Below are positions 32,664-42,387 of a stretch of DNA of 64,000 nt, piece after piece. The stretch covers positions 223,847,894-223,911,893 of the forward strand of contig NC_088792.1 of NCBI RefSeq assembly GCF_011386835.1, given 5' to 3'. The DNA is from Chrysemys picta bellii. Taxonomy: Eukaryota; Chordata; Testudines; Emydidae. The position numbers and the translations under genes were made by a program. Under the pieces are notes generated by a model. It worked only from the letters and a program-made list of their open reading frames with translations, had not been told where the DNA came from and made no database searches. Every line of letters begins with the position of its first letter. Position 1 is the stretch's first letter.

Positions 32664-34995
32664 GCAAATGAAAAAAGGCAGTCATGGCCAAGAGCTCCTT
32701 TCTATTTTCCTCAATAGGATTTAACTTCCACTTTTTAAAGGATGCCTTTTTGCCTCTTACTGCTTCTTTTACTTTGTTGTTTAACTATGGTGGTACTTTT
32801 TTGGTTTCCTTACTATGTATTTTAATTTGGGGTATACATTTAAGTTGAGCTTCTATTATGATGTCTTTTTAAAGTTTCCATGAAGCTTGCAGAGATTTCA
32901 CTTTTGGCACTGTATCTATTAATTTCTGTTTAACTAAGTTCCTCATTTGTGTGTGTAGTGCCACTTTCTGAAATTAAATGCTACTGTGGTGGGCTGCTGT
33001 GGTGTTTTCCCCACCACAGGGATGTTAAATTTAATTATATTATGGTCAATATTACCAAGCAGTTCAGCTGTATTTACCTCTTGGACCAGATCCTATGCTC
33101 CACTTAGGACTAAATCATGTATTATATTTCCTCGTGTGGGTTCCAGGACTAGCTGCTCCAAGAAGCGGTCATTTAAGGTGTCAAAAAACTTTATCTCTGC
33201 ATCCCGTCCTGAGGTGACCTGTACCAGTCAATATGGGGATAGTTGAAATCCCCATTATTGAGTTTTTTATTTTTATAGCCTCTCTAATCTCCTTGAGCAT
33301 TTCATAGTCACTATCACCGTCCTGGTCAGGTGGTCGGTAGTATATCCCTACTGATATTTTCTTATTATTCAAGCATGGAATTACTATCCATAGAAATTCT
33401 ATGGTACGGTTTGGTTCATTTAAGATTTTTACTTCATTTGATTCTACGCTTTCTTTCACATATAGTGCCACTCCCCCACCAGCATGACCTGTACTGTCCT
33501 TCCAATATATTTTGTGGCCCGGTATTACTGTGTCCCATTGATTGTCCTCATTCCATCAATATCCTCATTTAATACGAGGCACTCTAGTTCACCCATTTTG
33601 TTATTTAGATTTCTAGCATTTATATACAAGCACTTCAGAAAAATGTCACTTTTTAGCTATCTGCCATTAAGTGATGTAATTAAATGGGTCTCCTTTTCAT
33701 TTGACTGTCTCTCATCAGATCCTACCTGTATTTTATTTTCCATCCTTTCCTCCTTACTAGGACAGAGAATTGTTACCTCAGTTTCCGTAGAAACCAACCC
33801 AGGGTTACACATATTGGTTTTATTAAATGCTGCTATTGGATCAAACTGAAAAGGGATGGAGCTTATTCATGCACTCCCACATTCATCGCATTCATACCCT
33901 CATGCACCCACACACTCACACAGGCGGAGAATTACTGGAGACAGCAGAGGAAGCCGAGAAGCTGAGGCATAGTAGATCTGGTGTGTCCGCCTGCGGTCAC
34001 GGGTCCGGGCCGGCGAGCAGGTCAAAAAAAACAGCAGGCTTGTGTGCATGCCTTCTTTCTTTTATTGGAACTGGGCGGCTCCTGTCACGTACACTGAATT
34101 TCCCTTCTGTGTCCATCACCAAGAAGCATTTCCAGGCCTCGTTCCTTTCACGCATACCGAGTTCTTCTTTTCTTTACAGCACCCCATGATTGACTTCTCA
34201 GGGCAGATTACATCAGACACACCTGGCTCCTGGCTTTTTTCTCCTTGCAGTTTCTCTCCGCCCAATTCCACATACACTCCCTTGTTCACACTCCCTTATC
34301 TCCCAAACACACTCCCTTCTTCACACTCTCTCTGATTGCGTGATGGAATATTACAAAGCTTGGAGGCTTATAGAAGTGGTAACTGAAAAGGTTACAAAGC
34401 TTGCAAAAGTTACAAAACTTAATGATCACACTTAGCAATGACTGAAAAGTTACAAATCTTACAATCGCATTCTACTGGATTGAGCAGAGGCTTTACATAA
34501 CAAGAATCTCCATTAATAGATCCTCCCCTCAGGGATCTCTCTGTCCAAACCATGTGCTCCTCTGCATCTGTCGGTTTTTCCCCAGCCCTTAGTTTAAAAA
34601 CTCCTCTATGACCTTTTTAATTTTACACACCAGCAATCTGGTTCCATTTTGGTTTAGGTGGAGCCCATCCTTCCTGTATAGGCTCCTCCTTTCCCAAAAG
34701 GTTCCCCAGTTTCTAATAAATCTAAACCCCGCCTCCCTACACCATCGTTTTATCCATGCATTGAGACCCTACAGTTCTGCCTATCTAGCTGGCCCTGCGT
34801 GTGGAACTGGAAGCATTTAAGAAAATGCTACCATGGAGGTGCTGGACTTCAATCTCTTACCTAGCAGCCTAAATTTGGCCTCCAGGACCTCTTTTCTATC
34901 CTTTCCTATGTCATTGGTACCTACATGTACCACAACCACCGGCTCCTCCCCAGCATTACACATAAGTCTATCTATATATCTCAAGAGATCCAATG
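32664..34995 (-). mobile_element. CR1 5' portion, reverse orientation, split by a solo LTR
   Basis: The minus strand reads from the end of ORF1 (about 34,810-34,995: VVHVGTNDIGKDRKEVLEAK) through the ORF1/ORF2 junction (about 34,580-34,800) into the endonuclease (ALYVKESVESNEVKIL, ISVGIYYRPPDQD) and on to the linker before the RT, ending at 32,664. It corresponds block for block to 9,500-11,100 of the CR1 at 7.5-12.2 kb. A solo LTR interrupts it at 33,772-34,502. All frames are broken. Confidence 0.85.
33772..34502. mobile_element. Solo LTR with 5-bp target duplication
   Basis: A 731-bp insertion starts tgttacc and ends acataaca, so it has the TG...CA ends and short inverted termini (tgtta/taaca) of an LTR. 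The 5-mer agaat flanks it directly on both sides (33,767-33,771 and 34,503-34,507). CR1 sequence homologous to 10,550-10,610 continues across it. No internal retroviral coding sequence is present, which fits recombination between two LTRs. The family is not identified. Confidence 0.8.
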
Positions 34996-36259
34996 GTTTC
35001 AGCGCCAAAATGGTCAAAGCAGATGATGCTGTTGCGGTTACAGGCGAAGTGAGCCTTCCTTTGTGAAGAGGGTTAAAGTCTCTGGCTATCGTTGTCCAGA
35101 GGGGGTCTGCTGTCATAGAGACTTCTGCATAAATATAAGTTTGAGATGCAAGTCTCTGTCCTTTCTGGCTCAAGCCTTTAAATCAACTTGCTGCAGAGAG
35201 AGCACATTTGTGGGATATTGTAGAAGGGTTCGGTTGGGGGGAATCTTCCCTCTCTGGGGTGACTGGAAGCCAGGCCGCCTCACTACTTAGGTCTGGTGAG
35301 TTGGGCAATTAGCCTGGCGGTGCAGGAAACAGTCAAGGGATCAGGCCCTCAGACAGGGGCTGAGCAAATAGTTCAGTAACAGGTCCCGGACCTGGGTCAG
35401 GACGGGGCAACATACAATCAGGAGCTCAGGGCTCAGCAAATAGTTCAGGAACAAGCCCTGGGTCAGGGCAGAGCAGCAAACAAACCGTCTGGAGCTCAGG
35501 CCCTCAGGCAGGGGCTGAGCAAATAGTTCAATAGCAAACCCCAGGCTCCTGGTTCTGAGCGTCTGGGGCGAGGGGGAGACTGCCACCCGTGAGTGGGGTG
35601 GCAGGGGGGACGGAGGCCCACCCACTCCACTGCAACCCAGCCCGGGGCCCTAACAGCGGCAGGCAGCCTGCTGCTGTGTCAGTGGGGATCCTGGCCGCAA
35701 CACACTGACATTGGCTCTGGGTGTGCCGCAGCCAGACTAGGGTTGGCTGCCCCCGGGCTACTGCCTACCTCCCCCTCTAGCAGTACCTGCATCTGGTCGG
35801 TGTCCTCCACGGAATCAAGCACCATGGGCTCTTCAGGGTACTCGGCAAGCGGTAGGCTTGGCAGCTCCTCTGGGTCGCTTCTCACAGGTAGACTTAACAG
35901 CTTCTCCGGGGTCTGGTCGGCATCAGGCCTTGACTGGTATGGCCAGTCCTCAGGTCGGTCACAGGCTGCAGGAATCTCCCCAGCAGGAGCTAGGCCACCA
36001 GCGTCTGGCTTCTCCGGCAGCCAGGCAGCTTCTGAGCCCTGGGGTTGGGCTTTTATACTTCCTGTCCTGCGCTTTGACCTCTGGGGGACGGGCGCAGGCT
36101 CCACTGGCTCCACCCACTTTGGCATCTGGAGGGGCTCGTCCCTCTCTGGGGCGGCTGGGAGCCAGGCCGCCTCACTACAGATATTTGTCTCACCTAAGCA
36201 CCGGACGTATTGAGAGTGTCCATCCGATACCGGGATCACCTCCTACCAGGAACAGCAGC
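34996..36259. repeat. Unidentified repeat-rich block with duplicated modules
   Basis: A block of about 40 bp (ccctctctggggtgactgg ... gccaggccgcctcactac) occurs at about 35,249-35,288 and, with changes, at about 36,138-36,178. Between them, at about 35,350-35,540, are repeated units of the type aggggctgagcaaatagttca. The minus-strand frame 35,679-36,239 contains EAAWLP twice, reflecting the same duplications. I see no conserved domain and cannot say whether it is coding. It may be part of an LTR element or a low-copy tandem repeat. Confidence 0.45.
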
Positions 36260-36700
36260 ACTTGAATCCCAGTGAACTGGGCATGGATCGAATTATGGCG
36301 GTTCAGCCCTAAGGGTGAACACGAACTATTCTAAGGGGTAGGAAAATATATGTATTAATTTTTTTTTTCAATGAAAAAAATAAACAGGGAAAGAAAAGTG
36401 TAAGTAAATCTAACTACTGTACTAAAACCACTTAAAATATTCTAAACACTGAATAAAGCTATTTATTTTTCACACTGCTGGGAGTACCATCTCAGGGTGA
36501 GGACCATTGAGAAGGAACTGAGGGGAGTCTGGTTGTGCATGGTAGATAGGCGTTGACAATGGTGCGCGATGGGGACAGTGGATGCGTGACCCAGACGAGC
36601 ACTGCTGCTGAAATTCTCCGATCAAAGGCACAGGGACGCACATTCACCAGAAGTGGAGCACCCACAGGGACACTCTTTGAAGAAGTCTTCATTCTGCAGT
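36260..36700. repeat. Possible DIRS-like terminal fragment
   Basis: The block with gagaaggaactgagg at about 36,507 and ggagcacccacaggg, ctctttgaagaagtc at about 36,655-36,690 is related to 13,290-13,530. An A/T-rich stretch (36,340-36,470) precedes it. It is assigned to DIRS-like ends only by resemblance. Confidence 0.35.
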
Positions 36701-37205
36701 TCCATATTATGCTAAATTTTTACCCTACCCTGGCATTTTTGTGGTCTGAGCTAGTGTGTTCCTTTGCTTTCTCACCCCATCTGTAATGTTTCCTGTGAGT
36801 GGGTGATCCATTAGTGATTGATCAAACTAGACAATTACCTTTCTTGGTACTCTGTTTAATGAGTTACAATTCCAGGTTGCTTTTAATGGCTTATTAGAGA
36901 GGTTATTACAGCCTAGGATTCTCCCACTCAGCCAGCATTCATGTTACTTATACAATTGGTTTTCTGGTTAAGGACCAGAAGTGCTGCTATCAGGATAATG
37001 GAGTCCCACCTGATAAAAACATCTTGTCCACTGCCAGGCCTATCTTACCCAACATATTGCTACTTAACTTTCCATTACCTTTATTCCCTTCTCCCATTAA
37101 CTATATTCCCAGTACCTCTCTGTATCAGCAGTCTATTGCAAATGGACACAACTGCAGGTTCCACAGGCCACCAAACCAATGGGGTCTGGGCTGAATTTTC
37201 TGTCT
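36701..37205. other. No supported feature
   Basis: No gene or repeat can be named here. Confidence 0.4.
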
Positions 37206-37209
37206 GAAG

Positions 37210-37915
37210 TCTTCATTGTGGCATAGGACTGCAGTCCAGAAGGTCTGCTCCCTGAAAACTAGTCCCTTAAACTTTCTGAGCCACCTTGCTTACAAATGCT
37301 CCCTAAGAGTCCCACCTGAGGTGGGATCACACTGGGCTTATAGTTTAACCCTTTTGTGGAAAACAGTGCAGGAAAGTAAGGAACACAGGCTTAGCTAGGG
37401 AATTTAATAGCAAGAGTCAGTTTATTCTTTAAAAGTGCTAATTATTTGAAAAATAACAAATCCTGAGATGCAGCCTCCCATAGTCTGACCTCACCCCTCC
37501 TGCGAGTCCATGGCTTCTCAGCATTTCAGACTAGGCAGATTCCCTCCTGTCTAATATCTCTCGAGCCAGTTCTGCTTACATTTACCCTTCTGCTCAGAGG
37601 AGCATCCTTCCCCTCGACAATACAGTCTCTCTTCTTTTGCCTAGTGCTAAACTGAAAAATTGCAATTCAACTAGCCATGCTGGCTCCCCTATATAGAAAT
37701 GCCATTGTTCCATGGAGTTGGGCCTCCAGTTGAGAAACTGAGTTGATGGCTGCTCAGTTATGGGGTCTTTCATCAGGACAGCAAGCATCTTTCCTAGGTA
37801 GGGCACCTGTCTGGAATACATTACAATAATTGTCTTGAGCAAGGTTAGACGTGCTCAGCACATACGTGGAGTTTACAATACAACACAAGCTGATATATCC
37901 CATTCTGTCACAGAA
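37210..37915 (-). repeat. Possible LTR fragment
   Basis: Read on the minus strand the block starts tgtgacagaatgggatatatc near 37,915 and runs as moderately GC-balanced non-coding sequence. The TGTGACA start and the lack of coding capacity suggest an LTR. I could not find its other end or a target duplication, so this is tentative. Confidence 0.3.
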
Positions 37916-38376
37916 TCAACTTATTTTTATTTATGAATTTCATCACAGTACTGATATTTATTTCTCAGTATTTTATTCCAGTTTTTATCAGCTTTTTGTG
38001 CTAGGAAATTGAAGAGGGAAAAGACACCTTTTCAAACTTGAATCATGTACAAGTAAAGGTTAATATTCAGAAATAAAACAAGGTGATATGTCACTTCTGA
38101 CTATAGAAAACTATGCTGTTTTCATCTATAAGGCCTACAAAAGGTAACCCAGATCAGTTAATGCCATTGCCAACTAGATACTCATTTTAAAAAATCTAAA
38201 ATCTGATCTTTATCTCAGTTCTGCAACCGGATCCATTTGGGCAAACCCTTACACCTGCAGGGAGTGCACTGAAGTCAAAGGGGATCTGCACACACCAATC
38301 TGATTGCTGGATTGAGTTTTAGGATTATAAATTCTCACTGCCACTTTATATTGAATTATTTGTTATAGGCATTAAA
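37916..38376. other. No supported feature
   Basis: AT-rich sequence without a recognisable gene or element. Confidence 0.4.
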
Positions 38377-38437
38377 GCCTGGATTCATAGAGATATTTCG
38401 GTACTTAAATACCGAAGTACCTTTGTGCATCTGGGCC
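38377..38437. repeat. 61-bp palindrome, minimal fold-back repeat
   Basis: The sequence from gcctggattcatagag to ctttgtgcatctgggc is an imperfect palindrome centred on cggtacttaaataccg. Its outer arm matches the left edge of the repeat at 17,107 (ggcctggatctacaaag), so it looks like a deletion product made of little more than the two termini. Confidence 0.55.
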
Positions 38438-38789
38438 AAACACTTTTTAGGCTATTTTCTTTTTTTAAAGGCGCCTTTTTGACTTTGACTAAGAGCAAAA
38501 TAAAGTTTATTTTCAGCCATTTTGGGCTGCAATAAGAGAGGGACAATTAACTAAATGCAGTCCTTTCAACTCTACTCTTCAAGTGCCTATGTCTGTTCTG
38601 GTTGAATTCCGCCAGCTAACTATACTTGGGTAGTAATCTCTAAAAGCCTATCCAGGCACTTGGATTGCAGTTGTTTTTTGGAGTCTGTTAAAAGGTTCAT
38701 AATTAATTATCTTTAACATCTACTAATTGCCTATCCTACATGTGAACAAAACACTGGCATCTCACCATTTCTTGGGAAACATAACACAA
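38438..38789. other. No supported feature
   Basis: AT-rich, no gene or element recognised. Confidence 0.4.
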
Positions 38790-40790
38790 GGTGTAAAAAT
38801 ATAATTAGAAAGGCCAAAAAAGAAATTGAAGAACAACTAGCCAAAGACTCAAAAAGTAATAGCAAAATATTTAAAGTTCATCAGAAGCAGGAAGCCTGCT
38901 TAACAACCAGTGGGGCCCCTGGACGATCGAGATGCTAAAGGAGCACTTAAGGACGATAAGGCCATTGTGGAGAAACAAATGATGAATTCTTTGCATTGGT
39001 CTTCACGGTTGAGGATGTGAGGGAGATTCCTAATCCTGAGCCATTCTTTTTAGGTGACAAATCTGAGGAACTGTCCCAGATTGAGGTGTCATTAGAGGAG
39101 GTTTTGGAACAGATTGATAAACTAAACAGTAATAAGTCACCAGGATCAGATGGTATTCACCCTAGAGTTCTGAAGGAACTCAAATGTGAAATTGAAGGAC
39201 TACTACCTGGAGTCTGTAACCTATCATTTAAATCCACTTCTGTACCAGATGACTGGAGGATAGCTAAGGGTGATGCCCATTTTTTAAAAGGGCTCCAGAG
39301 GTGACCCCGGCAATTACAGGCCAGTAAGCCTGACTTCAGTACTGGGCAAACTGGTTGAAACTATAGTAAAGAACAAAATTGTCAGACACATAAATGAACA
39401 TAAATTGTTGGGGAAGAGACAACATGGTTTTTGTAAAGGGAAATCATGCCTCACCAATCTACTAGAATTCTTTGAGGGGGTCCACAAGCATGTGGACAAG
39501 GGGGATCCAGTGGATATAGTAGTGTATTTAGATTTTCAGAAAGCCTTTGACAAGGTCCCTCACTAAAGGCTCTTAAGCAAAGTAAGCTGTCATAGGATAA
39601 GAGGGAAGGTCCTCTCATGGATTGGTAACTGATTAAACGATAGAAAACAAAGGGTAGGAATAAATGGTCAGTTTTCAAAATGGAGAGAGGTAAATAGTGG
39701 TGTCCCCCAGGGGTCTATACTGGGCCAAGTCCTATTCAACATATTCATAAATGATCTGGAAAAGGGGGTAAACAGTGAGGTGGCAAAATTACAAAACTAC
39801 TCAAGATAGTTAAGTCCCAAGCAGACTGCGAAGAGTTACAAAAGGATCTCTCAAAACTGGGTGACTGGGCAACAAAATGGCAGATGAAATTTAATGTTGA
39901 TAAATGCAAAGTAATGAACATTGGAAAACATAATCCCAACTATACATATAAAATGATGGGGTCTAAATTAGCTGTTACCACTCAAGAAAGAGTTCTTGGA
40001 GTCACTGTGGATAGTTTTCTGAAAACATCCACTCAGTGTGCAGTGGCAGTCAAAAATGCAAATAGAATGATGGGAATCATTAAGAAAGGGATAGATAATA
40101 AGACAGAAAATATCATATTGCCTCTATATAAATCCATGGTACACCTACATCTTGAATACTGCATGCAGATGTGGTTGCCCAATCTCAAAAAAGATATATT
40201 GGAATTGGTAAAGGTTCAGAAAAAGGGCAACAAAAATGATTATTGGTATGGAATGGCTGCCATATGAGGAGAGATTAAAAAGCTCTGACTTCTCAGCTTG
40301 GAAAAGAGACGACTAACGGGAAGGTTATGATTTAGGTCTATAAAATCATGACTGGTGTGGAGAAAATAAATAAGGAAGTGTTATTTACTCCTTCTCATAA
40401 CACAAGAACTAGGGGTCACCAAATGAAATTAATAGGCAGGTTTAAAACAAACAAAAGGAAGTATTTTTTCACACAAATGCATAGTCAACCTATGGAACTC
40501 CTTGCCAGAGGATGTTGTGAAGGCCAAGACTATAACAGGGTTCAAAAAAGAACTAGATAAATTCATGGAGGATAGTTCCATCAATGGCTGTTAGCCAGGA
40601 TGGGCAGGGATGGTGTTCCTAGCTTCTCTTTTCCAGAAACCGGGAATGGGTGACAAGGAATGGATCACTTGATGATTACCTGTTCCGTTCATTCCCTCTG
40701 GGGCACCTGGCATTGGCCACTGTTGGAAGACAGAATACTGGGCTAGACGGACCTTTGGTCTGACCCAGTATGGCCATTCTTATGTTCTTA
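38790..40790 (+). mobile_element. CR1 LINE, 5'-truncated, 3' end intact
   Basis: The plus strand carries CR1 ORF2 from the linker before the RT to the 3' end. Seen in order: [77 protein letters not shown] sequence, VDKCKVMNIGKHNPNYTYKM and NRMMGIIKKGIDNKTENI. The 3' UTR ends tggccattcttatgttctta at 40,790, the same terminus as the CR1 at 7,476. Stops and frameshifts are scattered, and the FADD motif is lost in a small deletion near 39,790. Confidence 0.9.
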
Positions 40791-41867
40791 AAGCTCCAGT
40801 CACGGAATCACACTCAATTGGAAAATAGATTAGCACTGTCTGTGCTTTTACACTGGCTGAAACAAGTAATCCAAACATGCAAGAATCTCTTCTGGCCGAA
40901 GAAGAGAGGCTATTAATGCACTCTTTCTCCACTGAAATCTGTCCAGGTTCCTTGAAAGAACTGGATTGTGGTAACGAGAGTCTAGCTGTTCACTGCTGCA
41001 GGCTGCGCAGCATGCAGAAGAGAAGATAATGCTCCTGGTGCAGGAGCTATTAAGCAGATGCACAGAGAATCACAGCAGGACAAAGTGCACTAAGCAGAAA
41101 ATTCCCACTATTGGGGTGATGGATAGCAGCTGGCCTGACAACTGGGACACTTCACAACAGCAGCAGGAAGTGACTCCAGAGGCAAACACTTTTAAAAGTA
41201 TCAGCAGACACCGCCTCATTTTTTTAAAGTCTTACATGCTAAATGGTCTAGAAGATGAAGCGCTGAGTCACCAAATAGGGACATATGTAAGCATAAAAGA
41301 CCAACAGGCAAAAGAACTAGGATCAGAACAGTATGTAGTTGGTATTCCAGGTGGCTGGAGGAAGAGACAGCAGAAGCTGGAGAGCTGAGCAAGTGGCAGG
41401 CAAACAAGAAAGAGATGATGGCAGCCAGTCAGGGTAGCTAACGCACGGGAGGAGGCAAGGAGGAGCAGGGATAGTTTTGTGAATGCAGGATCTTTAGCTG
41501 CACACATTAAATGAGGGGAGGGTTTGACCATGGAAGTTACTTCTGTGTAGGCTCCAGTGAGGTCCAGCAGTAAACCCCTGGTCAGATATTTGCATTTCCA
41601 TCTCCTTTTGTCTTTTGCTCCTCTTAACATTTCTTTCTAATCTTCTCTACTGTGTTATAGCTCTTCTCCCATTCTCTCTTTCCACAATGACTTCCTCAGG
41701 CCTCTTATTTTTTCTATCTCCTCTTCCACTCTGTCCACTTTCCACTATAACTCTTCCCACACAGTTTATCCTGTCAATCACTGTCTTTTCCCTTTACCTA
41801 ACCTTTTTCACATCCCTTCTCTCAGAGTTTTTTTTGTCAGAGATGTCACCCTTCTTGGAGCTAAGAG
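40791..41867. other. No supported gene
   Basis: Open frames at 41,029-41,388 and 41,615-41,920 have no recognisable domain. The second is a pyrimidine-rich Leu/Phe/Ser artefact. Confidence 0.4.
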
Positions 41868-42070
41868 AGGGTATGTCAACACTATGGAGCCTATGGTGGC
41901 CTGTAGCTATGAAAGCATAGCCCTGTAAATGCAGCATACACCGACAGAAGCTTTCCTATTGGTGTCAAAACACCACCTCCCCGAAATCTCATTAGCTATG
42001 TCTACAGAAGCAATCTTCCATTGACATAGCTGTGTCTACACTGGGGGTTTTGTTGGCATGGCATGATGTC
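41868..42070. repeat. Probable MITE remnant
   Basis: The block starts agagggtatgtcaacac and contains agctatgtctacagaag and gctgtgtctacactgg, the 'tgtctacac' wording shared by turtle MITE ends such as that at 3,596. The ends are not clean, and no target duplication is visible. Confidence 0.45.
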
Positions 42071-42387
42071 AAGGGTGTGTGGGTTTTTCAGTAATAATTT
42101 TCTTGTAGATGGAGCCAGAGTTTCCACCTCATTTTTCCCAGAGGAGTGCTCTATTCTCCACCTAAAAGGCTTACATTACCATCTGTCTCTTCCTTTGTGG
42201 ACTTCTACCCTTTGTTTTTGTCTCTTGTGGATTTTTCACACCAATCTCTATTTTACGCTTCTCTTGGAAGTGGGGGATTCCTGATCAGTAAAGGATTCCA
42301 GCATAGTTCTGGGCAGCAATGGAAGAGCAGAGAGGCAGCAGTGGCCCAGAAAGGACTGTGTTGCAGGTTACACTGCTCTACAGCCAA

